A DNA stretch of 64,000 nt from Anaspis maculata (lineage: Eukaryota; Arthropoda; Insecta; Coleoptera; Scraptiidae): positions 79,603,635-79,667,634 of the forward strand of contig OX421963.1 in assembly GCA_949128115.1 (NCBI GenBank), in the 5' to 3' direction. Numbering within the stretch: position 1 is the stretch's first letter; each line of letters begins with the position of its first letter. Positions 32,500 to 43,734 of the stretch are shown in pieces. A program made the position numbers and the translations under genes. The notes under the pieces are model-generated. The model ran no database searches and was not told where the DNA came from. It worked only from the letters and a program-made list of their open reading frames with translations.

Positions 32500-35400
32500 T
32501 AAGGCCTTATGCCACCGCATAAGGCTTATCTTGACATGTTCATATCGCTATAACTGGAGGGAAGAGTTTGAGAGAGAGGGAAGTTTGACTGTGTAGATGA
32601 TTATTTTGCCACCGACTCAATTGAAGAGCTTATATTCAATTGATGTTGTCCCTCTTCTCAATATTTTTTCGTACATATCTGAAGAAATGAGATTATGAAA
32701 ACATGAAAGTCAAATGAATGAATCGGATATGACCCCCTCTCTTCTGGAACTTTCTGGTGTATCTCGCAATGATAAACTATGAACAAGAATGTGAAAAAAG
32801 AGGGAAAGCAGAAGACAAGAAATGTTCCGAACAGAACAGAAGAGTGCACAATAATGTAGGTACATGGAGCAGAGTTAGAACCAAATATGCAAATATATAC
32901 TTGAACTATTGCGGAATCGCACTACTGATAGGCACTTACAAGGTTTTGGCCATCTACCTGCATCAAGGAGTAGTTAAAAAAATACGTTGGAAAAGTATTA
33001 GGTGGGTATTAATGCGGATTCCGGCAGAACAGATCAGTGTGATGGACCAGAATATATTCACTCTTAAAAAGCTACAGACCTCGCTACAGACCAACTACTT
33101 CGAACAATTTCACTTTGGCAATTTGAATCACATCATTTACATCTAACGCTTTCTGAATTACAGTTGACGCTTTCTGATTTACAATACTGAAGAAGGTGTG
33201 GTAACGAGGGACAACCCTATGGATGCGCCAATAGACAAGGGAAATTTGACCTTTGACATTGCGTTGTCTCGTTCAAGTGCCTACATGAAAATCGCAATGT
33301 GCATTACGATTTCTGAGTTCGTTCAAAAACTCTTCCAGCTTCTTGTTAGCTTTATTATATCGTCATTTGCTTCTAGTGTCATGTGCCTGGTACCATTTCC
33401 AGCTCATTGTCCTAGAAAATTTCTTCCTGGCTTCAATTTTAGAAGACGAAGATGAGAACAATTGGAGTTTTAAGATGTATACCTACCTATTTCCGATAAT
33501 AGGTGGAAGAGAATGGTCCTGGACGATCCAGAGATAGAAAATCGTTGTGGCTTGGCTACAGACATGAGATATTATGATGCCGTTGTTGAAAGCTCCCCAG
33601 GCTTGGGAAAGGTACTCTATTTATCTTTCAGTGCTCAGCCGAGTGCTCAACGCTTTGCCCTCTTTTGTGTTGTGTATCTCTACGCAGCTCCAGTTGTAAT
33701 TTTTCAGTGCTTGTAATTAAAACGCAAAGCATGAAATTAATTCTGCTGGCTTCGAGCTTTTAATACCTACGCAGAGAAGTGATTAATTAAAATTCGATAC
33801 CTTTGCCGACGTGCCTCTCTGAGCTAGCTTTAGGCATTTAAGTATAGGTAGGTATGTACGAGTATAATTATGATATACTGGTATAACAGCAAGAGGGGGG
33901 GTAGAAACAAGGATTTCAGAGATTTTTTTGCAATCTGTCACTTGCAGAAATCGAAGGACGCACCGCGGCGAAAAATTGATCGTGAGGTTCCGTGAGCATA
34001 CGCATGGAGAGGGTTAGGATTATTTATTATTGTTCCGGTGTATTTTCGAAAAGGTTCGTAAATCAACTGGAAAATCCGGCAGCTTTGGCGTGCACACCTG
34101 GGGGCTTGCTGGTTAGGTTTGATCGTGTTTAATCCTAAGCGTGTTTGTCTCAGATGAGTATATGAAAGAAGCAAGAGAAATGAAGAATTGAGAGTGTTGT
34201 TGGTTTGGCAAACGTTGATGCATTCAGAAAGGATACAGGGTCCAGGGATGTTCGGTTGCCATCCGAAAAAAGTTCAATTTGCTTCATACAAGGTGTAACC
34301 AAGCAGGTTGTTCAGGATGTTACCAAACTTTCAACTTGACGAGGCGAGCCGGACGACAAAACCAAGACGGTAATTCAAGTTAGTTTCTTTACAGAGGGAT
34401 TCATTGATTTTTCTGGAAGATCGACCTTTTGTCGCTAACTGTCAAGTTTATGAAAACAAATTTCAAAACCATTGATGACAAATTTGAAGATCTTTCGTTT
34501 CGAAATGAGGCAAGACTTTCGTGCACTACGTTCATGTTATAAGCACAATTTATATTGAGCAGGGAACAACGTTTATAAAAGCTGTATACTTACCTAGACC
34601 TAATAAAATTCCAAGCATAGTTCGGAGTGGGACGAATGACCCTCTCGAACGTAGCTTTTTTCGACAAACAGTTTGCCCAGGCCAAATTTGACCTCTCCAA
34701 CGCCGGCACATAATATGGAATACGACCGCCGGAATTTATGTCAGTTTACTCAAGAGTATACAACCCTTGCGGGGCGCAAATTGCGAAGAATATTAATTTC
34801 CGCCCGCGCGCTTTCTGCGTGATATTCCTCTTCTCTGGATAATAGGCATGGCAAATTTGATGCACAAATATTATTATCTGGCAATAACCAGCTTTTTCAG
34901 GCGCTTTGCTGAACAAATATAGTTTTTGCTGATGTGAGAGTATCAAAATTGAGTTTTGCGGAGGAACATGTGCTTTTGATATGTCTAGGTGCAAAACATT
35001 TCAGCGCAATATTAGTTGGGAAATTGTTGTTTTGAACTTGAACAGCAAACTGAAAAGTTCGGCTGTCTACTACTCTGCGCTTTAAAAATAACCCTGTACC
35101 TAGACCTATGCCTGCAACCCAAGTTTATGTGCTTTGAGAAGAGTTACGGCATAACAGTTTTTTTTTTGTGAAATTTTCATTCAGATCTTTTAAAGTGGTT
35201 CAGCGTTTATGTGGTGTTTATGCGAAATTTAAAGTAGCTACGTTGCTGGAACTTAGCATTAAGTCTAAACCCTGACCTGAATTTATATGCTAAAAATACA
35301 AGCGGTACTTACGAAGTACTAACTCTTACGACCATGCCCCAGTATTTCCATCCCAGGTTTACTCTACCCTGAGGTTAGCTTATGGTTAAATGCCATAAAA

Positions 35401-36098
35401 CGATTGTTGTAACAATGATGTATAATATGTTGTTTCCGCTTACGCTGGATTGTTTTGACTCTCAAACCAACAATGGACTCTTCAATAGATTCAAAAACCT
35501 ACATGTGTTCTCTTTCATACTTACTCAGTAATCAATCGATTGAATCAATGTTTGATAGATGACATATAAAGCATCACTTTGAACTATTCTGAATGCAGTT
35601 TTTCGAGGCCTTTCCAACGACGTGCTGCACGTTTAGCTCCGTGAGAAACAGCTTCATTTCTCATTTCAGCAACCATTTCTTGGAAGTCAAAGTGCCACTT
35701 GGCAGGGGAGGACCAAAAATCAATAAGCACCTTCTACGCTGAAACCACAGAACTGAAACCATATCGTTACGGATTTTGAGCTGGGGTACTTTTATAATTG
35801 CGTTTAATTTAAACAAAAACTCTTCAATACTGCGTACTACTACCTAAATACTCGTCAGTTACTATTCGGCTCTTGGAACAAACTTCTCTAGCTCAACTTC
35901 GCCGATTACTCGCTGTTGTCGCTTTGATATTAAAACTGGCATGACCTGGAAAGCCTGCGCCTCCGCCATTTATGCAGATGTGTTCTGCTTGCACGTTGGG
36001 GTCTCCAGGTTATTTCGAACGGTCCAGAGTTTGCGCGTATGCATTCGAATGCAATGGAATTAATTGCACGAGAGCCTCGCAGGTCGTAACAACATCTA
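32500..36098. other. Intron sequence with few recognisable features
   Basis: No gene is supported; a 129-residue ORF at 32757-33146 has no domain signature. A diverged copy of the CACCTGCACAATTGGCGGAG repeat family lies at 35938-36040 (reverse complement), sharing CTGGAGACC, CAACGTGC and ATGGCGGAGG. Confidence 0.5.
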
Positions 36099-37218
36099 CA
36101 GGGTGTTTCGGTGACCTTGGATAATAAAGTGCTCAACAAAATAAGTGTCGCAACAGAAATTTTCCCCCAAATTTGAGTCAACATAACTTTTGATTGTCAC
36201 AGACGATTTCAATTCGGTTTTCACTGCTCGATTGCCTAATCTTTTGGCTATCTACCATGTTCAAAGATCACCTGAAAAGCTGCACATAAAGTTTCTACAG
36301 GGTGGTGAATAAAGCAGATCATGATTGTTGAAATTTTAATGAACCCTCGTTTGAGCTGAAACTTTTTTTGTCAACAACCGATAACAAAATAATGGAGAAT
36401 GATGACTTACCTCGGAACGGTTTTCGAATTTCCCGGATTAGAAGTGAAATAGCCAAGATACGATTTTTTTGCTTGGAATGATGCTTTTCATCTCTTCTCC
36501 TTCATGAAAAATCAACGGATTCTCGATGTAAGAGGATATCTCTCAGCAGGCTTGCTCATTAGACGATTCTAAGCAATTTGTTGTCTAGCGCACCCCCTAT
36601 TTTGTCTTTTGGGGCTGAAATTGGGTATATTTTTTTATGAATTCGCCACCAATTTCACAACTTAGGCTTGTTTGATATCAATTCTTTTGATTAAGGCTCG
36701 CAAAACAAGACTATCTTGATAAAAACAGTCTTCTGTCTGTCTGACTGTCTGTCAGTCTGTCTGTAACATGTTACGATATGCTCCAATTTCACAACCTAGG
36801 CTTGTTTGATATGAATTCTTTTGATTAAGGCCCGCTGAACAAGATTATCTTGATAAGAACAGTCTTCTGTCTGTCTGTCTGTCTGACTGTAATATGTTAT
36901 ATGCATGTAATATGCTCCAATTTCACAACCCAGGCTTGTTTGATATCAATTCTTTTGATTAAGACTCGCTGAACAAAATTATTTCGATAAAAACAGTCTG
37001 CTGTCTGTCTGTCTGTCTGTTTGTCTGTAATATGTTACGATATGCTCCAATTTTACAACCTAGGCTTGTTTGGTATCAATTATTTTGATTAAGGCTCGCT
37101 GAACAAGCTCATCTTGATAAGAACAGTCTTCTGTCTGTCTGTCTGTAACATGTTAAGATATGCTCCAATTGTACAACCTAGTGAACCTTGGCTGGTTTGA
37201 TATCAGTTCATTTGATCA

Positions 37219-37223
37219 AGGCT
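37219..37223. repeat. 5-bp target duplication of the TRIM, left (AGGCT)
   Basis: AGGCT also lies at 37724-37728. The tandem unit reads through as AAGGCTC when the TRIM is removed, which confirms the boundary. Confidence 0.82.
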
Positions 37224-37364
37224 TGTGGCGTCACACGTGGGCATGTGACGGAGAGACTGTTGTCTCCTTGATAGCTTAGTGGTAGAGTACCCATCCGGCA
37301 AATGGAAGACGCGGGTTCGAGTCCCGCTTAGGGCAGACACTTTTTCTCCGTTACATAGCGCCAT
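37224..37364 (+). repeat. Left LTR of the TRIM, with tRNA-like unit
   Basis: Starts TGTGGCGTC and ends GCGCCAT. A box TAGCTTAGTGGTAGAG at 37272-37287, B box GGTTCGAGTCC at 37314-37324 within a perfect GCGGG/CCCGC T-stem, and T5 at 37341-37345. Confidence 0.85.
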
Positions 37365-37367
37365 AAA

Positions 37368-37381
37368 TGGTGACCCCGAAC
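37368..37381 (+). other. Primer-binding site of the TRIM, tRNA-Trp type
   Basis: TGGTGACCCCGA starts 3 nt after the left LTR and is complementary to the 12 nt at the 3' end of metazoan tRNA-Trp (TCGGGGTCA plus CCA). Confidence 0.82.
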
Positions 37382-37561
37382 AACAATAACACGTACGCAA
37401 CACGCTACTTGAATAAACAAGTAACAGCGAACAATTGAATAGCACCGCCACTTCTCTTCCTACGTCCACCCACGTCCTATCCGTCGCCCTAGCTGGGGGT
37501 ACCGAACAACGGTTTATAAGAACGGTGAACACGGATGACATACGAGACGAACGACGTCTCT

Positions 37562-37571
37562 GGAGGGGGAG
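37562..37571 (+). other. Polypurine tract of the TRIM
   Basis: GGAGGGGGAG lies 3 nt upstream of the right LTR, where plus-strand DNA synthesis would be primed. Confidence 0.78.
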
Positions 37572-37574
37572 TAC

Positions 37575-37723
37575 TGTGGCGGCTCTCATGCATGTGGGCA
37601 TGTGACGAAGGGACTGTTGTCTCCCCCGATAGCTTAGTGGTTAGAGTATCCATCCGGCAAATGGAAGACGCAGGTTCGAATCCCGCTCAGGGCAGACACT
37701 TTTTCTCCGTCACATCGCGCCAT
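37575..37723 (+). repeat. Right LTR of the TRIM, with tRNA-like unit
   Basis: 149 bp, TGTGGCGGCTC to GCGCCAT. A box TAGCTTAGTGGTTAGAG at 37630-37646, B box GGTTCGAATCC at 37673-37683, T5 at 37700-37704. The anticodon-like stem TCCAT/ATGGA is perfect here; the loop reads CCGGCAA and lacks U33. Confidence 0.85.
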
Positions 37724-38085
37724 AGGCTCACTGCACAAGATTATCTTAGTAAAAATGGTCTTTTGTCTGTCTGTCTGTCTGTCTGTAATCATGTTACGAT
37801 AACTTCCGAACCAGTACATCGAATTCAACTGAAATTTAGTATAGACATGATTCATGAAGGTTAAAATTCAAATTGATCCAAAGGCCCCACAATATCTTGA
37901 AAGGTCTTAAGAGACCGCACCATCCACCAGTTCCTTTTATTTTGCTCTCGCAAGATCAATTTTGAATACATGAACATTTCTTCTTATTTCTATTGAATTC
38001 AACACTTGGTATTTTGTCTCCAATTGTCGATCAAGGTAGGTACATATGTAGTTGTTCTGGACTTGAAAAAATTAAGTGAAAACAG

Positions 38086-38708
38086 AAGAAGAGCGGCATG
38101 CGCTCTGCTGAAGCCGCAGCATCGTGCTACTAGCCTAAGATGGGCACAAAACCATATTAGCACTGGGGAATAGCAGGATGGAGTAGGTGCTTGTTTCCAG
38201 ATGAAAGTAAGTTCAATTTGTTTAGGTCGGATGGACGGGTTCTGGTATGGCGACAGAGGAACGAAAGACTTCTGGAAGAAGACATGGAGGCAAGGGTAGT
38301 TTTTGGACGTGGAGGAGTGACTGTTTGGGGAGAAATGAGGACTGAAAGAATAAGTGATTTGGTGATACTGAGAGGAGAGAGTATGAATGGTGAAAGATAC
38401 AGGGATTTGTGTATAAAGGATATTGTGGTCCCCTTTGCTCAAAATTTTGGTGACAATTTCATGTTGGTCGACGACAACGTCCGACCTCATCGGGCTAGAA
38501 TTCTCAACGAATTTTTAGGGGATCACAATATTGAAAGAATGGATTGGCTACCCTTGTCTCCAGATATGAATCCTATCGAGCATGTATGGAGTAAGATAAA
38601 GTTGAAATTGAAAGAAAACAAGGACAATCGGACAATTTGAATGACTTAGCGATTGCAGTTCAGGAAGAAAGGGAGGCTATTCCTCAGAATTTTCTGCGGG
38701 ATAGCTAA
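38086..38708 (+). pseudogene. Tc1-like (DD34E) transposase remnant
   Basis: Tc1/mariner transposases cut and paste elements at TA. The main open part (38191-38640) starts at the first catalytic block FPDESKF, then VWRQRNER and GGVTVWGE. The second catalytic Asp is in VDDNVRPHRA, followed by LPLSPDMNPIEHVWS with the catalytic Glu. Thirty-four residues separate the second Asp and the Glu, so it is DD34E. Upstream, RAACALLKPQHRATSLRWAQNH matches the N-terminal side of the family but is in another frame with a stop at 38158-38160. A second frameshift near 38630 leads to a short tail ending at 38706-38708. The N-terminal HTH domain is missing. Inactive. Confidence 0.88.
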
Positions 38709-38796
38709 TTACGAGATGGTGCGCCCTCTAGTGCACCGACTTGAGCTAAAATCTCATCAACTTACTCGAAAATTCAAATTATGCCCGCATATTTAA

Positions 38797-38880
38797 AGGA
38801 GGAGGAAGAAGGAAGGACAAGGAGAGGAAGAGGACAAGAAGGAATAAACTTATTTATTATTATTATTATTATTAATAATA
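38797..38880 (+). repeat. Purine-rich tract followed by (TTA)n microsatellite
   Basis: About 50 nt of G/A-only-like sequence runs into TTATTATTATTATTATTA. Located just after the transposase remnant. Confidence 0.8.
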
Positions 38881-38884
38881 TGTA

Positions 38885-39086
38885 CACTGACCAAGCTTTG
38901 GAAACACTTTTGAAAACTGTCAATTTTTGAAGTCAAATTGCACACGTATTTGAATGTGATATGACAAAAAAAAGTGGAGTTTCACAGTTCCAAAGATGTC
39001 TTCTACAAATTTTGAGCGCATGTCACCTTCTCAAATCCTTTTCTTGACAAGCTTGACAAGTGTTTCCAAACTTTCGATCGATACTG
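38885..39086. mobile_element. 202-bp mariner-like MITE, TA target duplication
   Basis: Left end CACTGACCAAGCTTTGGAAACACTT and the inverted right end (CAGTATCGATCGAAAGTTTGG...) share CTTTGGAAACACTT-type text. TA lies at 38883-38884 and 39087-39088. The terminal match is imperfect, so this is a moderate call. Confidence 0.6.
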
Positions 39087-39776
39087 TACCTTCACATTCA
39101 CCAAATTTCAGTTAAATTCGATGAACCGTTCGGGAGTTGTAGAAACAGATGACTGACAGACAGACAGAAGAATGTTTTAACCAAGATAATATTGTTCAGC
39201 GAAGCTCAATCAAAAGAATTGATATCAAACAAGCCTAAGTTGTGAAATTGGTGGCGAATTCATAAAAAAATATACCCAATTTCAGCCCCAAAAGACAAAA
39301 TAGGGGGTGTGCTAGACAACAAATTGCTTAGAATCGTCTAATGAGCAAGCCTGCTGAGAGATATCCTCTCACATTGAGAGTCCGTTGATTTTTCATGAAG
39401 GAGAAGAAATGAAGAGCATCATTCCCAGGAAAAAAATCGTATCTTGGCTATTTCACTTCTAATCTGAGAAATTCGAAAACCGTTCCGAGGTAAGTCATCA
39501 TTCTTCATTATTTTGTTATCGGTTGTTGACAAATAAATTTTTAGCTCAAACGGGGGTTCATTAAAATTTCAGCAATTATGAACTGCTTTATTTACCACCC
39601 TGTAGAAACTTTATGTGCAGCTTCTCAGGTGATCTTTGAACATGGTGAATAGCCAAAAAATTAGGCAATCGACCAGTGAAAACCGAACTGAAATCGTCCG
39701 TGACAATCAAAAGTTATGTTGAATCAAATTTGGGGCAAAATTTCGGTTGCGACACTTATTTTGTTGAGCACTTTAC

Positions 39777-42700
39777 TTCGGGAGGTGATTCCTCGTAAGG
39801 AAATAAGTCGAAAAGTGAGAGTAACATTTTACCCTGAAATGCTTCCTAAGGGAGTTACAGCCCCTCAAAGGTACGAAGTTGAACAAAGTTTTGAATTATT
39901 TGCTGAAAAACCGTCAAAGGTAGGAACTTCAAATTTGGTATAGAAAAGTTTCTCAACATTGCAAATGTACATGCAAAGTTCTAAACAAATCTAACCAGTG
40001 GCAGCGAAATTAGAGGGGATTGGGATTATGTTGAAAATTATTCATGACACGTCCGTGTTTTTTCACTTTCACTTTAGAACGATGCATCCTACGGAAAAAA
40101 TGCAGGAGGAATAAAAAATTTGGAATGAACGAATCTATCGAAAACATCAAATTTGAAGCTCTTACTGTAACCTCCCAACCCACCCCTCTTATAAAAATAA
40201 ACCTTTCCCAAAAAAGAAGAAAATCTCCTTTGAAGTTGAAGACTTAGTTTGACCAATCGTGTTTATCTGGTATTGTTTGTTAGGACTTTCGTTATGTTGT
40301 AGTTACTCAAGGTAGTACAGGTAAGTGAAGGCTTGGACATGAAACACAGAGACTTCAAAATCAACAAAGAACAATTTTATTCCAAAGACAAATATATCGA
40401 CTCATGTGCAATCATGCAATATCAATTCAATTAACCCACCCTCCCACTATTTGGAATGCAGTGTGTAAGCCACTGAGGCAGTGTGAACAAGAAAAAGACG
40501 AGAGAGAGTATCGCTCTCGCTAGAACAGATCATATTAGTTCCAGTAACCTAGATTGTTGAGGAACCTGTATAGCGGAAACTAAACGGCAGAACCAAAGTG
40601 TGAGTATCGCCTATACATCACTTGGCGCGAAGGGAAAGAAGAGGGAGACAAACGTTTATTAGTAAGTTCTGCGGCGACCTAAATTGACGAGGGATCTAAA
40701 GAGGGAATAGAGACGAGTTTGGCTAAGCACAGGTTCTCTTGAACAGGCCTCTGCTGCCGAAAGAAGAAAAGAGAACAGTGTTGCATATGCGGATGTCTTT
40801 TAATGGTACCATAATAAAACATGACAATAAAATATCGAAAATAAACCCAATAAATATGGTCAATGAAATCATCAACAATTATTTATCATAATAAATACCA
40901 CAACATGACTCGAGGTAAATCAACAATATCAAAAACGAGGTCTTAACAGTTGAAAACGTATTATATTTCATCAGATAACAAAATAAGGAAAGATATCTTC
41001 TTTCACAAGATAACCTTCTCTTACAAGACACGACAGCAAGTGAAATATCTGTTGTGTGCAGATATTTTGTCTCACAGGACTCAGGCATGAATATAGAAGA
41101 CAGTCGATCAGTGGTAATATGTATCATAGTAAACAAAAGTATGAAAAAAAAATCATTAAAGCGATTCAACTCGACTGAGAAGAATATCACAACCATGCCC
41201 ATCAAGTATGACAGTATACCTTGGAGCTCTCAAAGCCACGTCACCTGTTCTACAGGTCAACGCTTTGTTGTACCGCTAGACCCTGGCTCTCGTGGTAGCT
41301 CGGTCCCAGTTCATCTGGAAATCTTGTGGCGACATCGTTCTACTCTTTCGTCTCTCTCAAGCGTACACAATAACAGTGACCCAAACGCTACGTGTATTCC
41401 CTTGATCCCCTCAGGATGGCGCGTTGCCATCCTCTGCTAGTGGTACCTACCTATACAGCTTTGTTGACCTACCCGGGGTGATTTTCGTTGAACGTCAAAG
41501 TACTTAGGAGATGCTCTTGAACTATTTACACTTAATTTCATAAATTTCATAAATATCTTCCGTGAGCTATGGAGCTGGAACTTTCTACCTTTATGCAGGT
41601 GCCAAATCCAGGGCTCTGATTCGGAGAGAACGCTTTAGAAATGATTATTCATCTCGAATTCAGTCTCGCAGAAAACAACAATAATGCAGGATTCCAGGAG
41701 ATGTTTGCCTTCCACAAATAATGCAAGAGGGGACCTAGCGCGAGCTGCTGCTAGGCTCTGTTGAATTTATGAATAACTTTTATGAACGCAAACACTAGAA
41801 GTAGGTGTAAGTACTGCTTTACCTTGCCTATTAACAGTATAATAAATGTATAAAGTGTGCTTCCGTTCTGTGTTTTACCACAGATTCGATTACTTATTCC
41901 ACTTCGAGGCCCACTCACCCCAAAGCTCGTGACATCTTGTTCCTTCCGAAACAACACAATTATAGTTCTGAGAGGAAGCCCACACTAACCCGCCTTACAG
42001 AAAATCAATGTCGCTTCATTTTACGCTACATTGTAGGAGCACCTTTGTCCTGATTCGTCATTATCATTGTATACTTAGTAATTACTCACATCTAAGTCTA
42101 AGTATTACTGCATCAGTGTCTCATCTTCTAGTGAATTTCGAGCGAAACTTCGAGTAAATATTCCATAACAGCAGCTTTCCACTTCAAGGTTGTATAGAAA
42201 AGATAAATGCTTCAATATTACTTTGTAAGTAGGTAGGTCGCAGATATGTAGGTACTAAAGTTTGAAGCGCTCTTCTAATCGAGCTTCTACGCGATTTTTT
42301 CCTGTTCGGAGTTTTTTTGCGGCTCTAAGAGCTTTTTTGTTTGATTCTCACATGCGGCACTTCGTCGGAGTGTTTAGCAGTTCTGCAAGATTGGTCATTC
42401 CCGAAATGAATGCGAAGCTTCCCTGCGTGGTGCTTTTGTCTAGCCGCAGCGACAACTACGCACACTTGAATGGGAACTGGGAAGAGCTTTTGGGTATTGT
42501 GGAGCTTTCAGGGACGACGAGGAGGGAGGAGCAGGGCACAAATTAATTACACGCATTGTTGGAAAAGTGGCGACAGGATTTTCGCTTTTGTGCGCCTACA
42601 CCATGTTCCGAAACTAGTTAGTAATTTGTTAATTATGATTGAAACCAGATAATATAGCGGTACGGCGAGATAGGCGCCGATGTTCAACGTATAATCTTCG

Positions 42701-42867
42701 AATTTCGGTAGTGAATGGCCTGGGCTGGTCTAGACTTAAGATATGTTGAAGGATTATGTTGTTTTAGTCGAATACATACGTATTTGGTAATTATAAAAGT
42801 ATTGGTGAATGAAAATAATTTTCCTGCTCCTTCTGAAACAAGTAGTGTTCAAGCTGTTACAAAACTC
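39777..42867. other. Intron sequence, no supported gene
   Basis: Non-coding. The part up to about 40250 (CTTCCTAAGGGAGTTACAGCCCC) looks like the interior of another TA-flanked repeat. The rest shows only short ORFs. Confidence 0.5.
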
Positions 42868-42980
42868 GCTCTCGCTGGAGATCACGATGCCGGAATCAGA
42901 CAAATCAGACACACCTGCACAATTGGCGGAGTTGCCGTGCTTTGAGAGCTTGTTGGAATATTCGCGAAGCCGATGGACTT
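42868..42980 (+). repeat. Dispersed repeat copy 2 (CACCTGCACAATTGGCGGAG family)
   Basis: Shares CACCTGCACAATTGGCGGAG, GTGCTTTGAGAG and GGAATATTC with 50145-50262 and, inverted, with 26708-26830. Confidence 0.72.
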
Positions 42981-43734
42981 CCCTAAGGCTCTAGCGAATG
43001 GACTTTCGCTCCATGCTGCAACAGGTATACCGGAACGATAATGAAAGCCACTAGAACCTTCTAGGCCTTACCTAGACATTTCCGGAAGAAGCTGGAATAC
43101 TTCCGAATATAAGACGCGAATATATAAGACGGCGTAGCCAGGGAGCAGGTCAGATTATTTAATAAGTCTAGAGACAGCACATCAGCAAAGTTGAAGAAGC
43201 GATGGTTCAGTGTGACGATTTATGTGATTTGTAAATATATAGTAGTACCAACCCACGCACTACGCAGTAATCAATGGTGTGCTTAAACGTTTGTCTCTTG
43301 AAAATTAAATTGTCCAACGCAAATTGTAACAATCATGTCATGCAGAGGCGGCATCATGAGAGTAATTCGTCCTGCGACTACAATGGGTTAGGGGGATTCC
43401 AGAACTGGAATGTAAATGCCGGAGACGAGTAACATGTTAAAGACAGGAATCGAACATGCTTTAGCTAGCATGATGCAAAATGATGTAGCAGCAAGAAAAG
43501 AAGCGCTTGGAAGGAAATAAAAAATTAAAGAATCTTGTAGATGGGCAAGAGAAGGGATTGAAAATATACTTCGACAAGAACAGCAATATCTGCAGCATAG
43601 AGAACGTTATAAGAAACAAAACTGGAGAGCCTGCTAGAAGAACAGGAAAACAACCGCCTAGAATATAAAAAAGGAGTTGAAGAATGTACTAGAAGAACAG
43701 GAAAAGAAACGTCTAGAAGGATACTGACAATTTG
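42981..43734. other. Leader-like region upstream of the third gypsy remnant, no gene
   Basis: A TATATAAG box (near 43130) and an AT-rich stretch might be an old LTR and leader. A second LTR copy is not visible, so this is not called. Confidence 0.35.

Larger units (their letters stand above)
37224..37723 (+). mobile_element. TRIM-type LTR retroelement with tRNA-like Pol III unit in each LTR
   Basis: A 500-bp non-coding LTR element: left LTR 37224-37364, PBS 37368-37381, a 210-bp interior, polypurine tract 37562-37571, right LTR 37575-37723, target duplication AGGCT. It is small and has no ORF with domain signatures, so it fits terminal-repeat retrotransposons in miniature. Each LTR carries a tRNA-like A box and B box followed by TTTTT. 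It must borrow RT and integrase from an autonomous partner not seen here. Cassandra TRIMs of plants, with 5S RNA in their LTRs, are the known analogue; a tRNA-like version is the notable feature here. Confidence 0.85.
36651..37800 (+). repeat. Tandem array of about 118-134-bp units, split by the TRIM
   Basis: Units start at about 36651, 36781, 36915, 37045 and 37163. Each holds CCAATTTCACAACCTAGGC, TTGATATCAATTCTTTTGAT, a (CTGT)n stretch and TGTTACGATATGCTCC. The fifth unit is cut by the TRIM at 37224 and resumes at 37724. The opposite arm holds only one unit (about 39155-39260). Confidence 0.88.
36099..39776. mobile_element. Large inverted-repeat (foldback) region with a Tc1-like remnant inside
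   Basis: The left arm (36123 to about 36740, extending as a tandem array to about 37870) and the right arm (about 39088-39776) are inverted copies. Both contain GACGATTTCAATTCGG-type text, TCTCAGCAGGCTTGCTCATTA and a CTGT-rich segment. The left end starts CAGGGTGTTTCGG after TA at 36097-36098. The matching right terminus is not visible, so the right end is truncated or diverged. Between the arms lie a Tc1-like transposase remnant, a purine tract with (TTA)n and a small MITE. A TRIM has inserted into the left arm. Confidence 0.72.

Noticed and set aside
32757..33146. 129-codon ORF as a host gene
   Set aside because: No domain signature, no splice or polyadenylation context, and no coding-like composition.
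37272..37340. Genuine tRNA gene
   Set aside because: A and B boxes are good, but the acceptor stem does not close properly, U33 is missing, and the unit recurs exactly with LTR boundaries.
42950..43330. LTR of the third gypsy remnant
   Set aside because: A TATA-like box and position fit, but no second copy and no primer site could be recognised.
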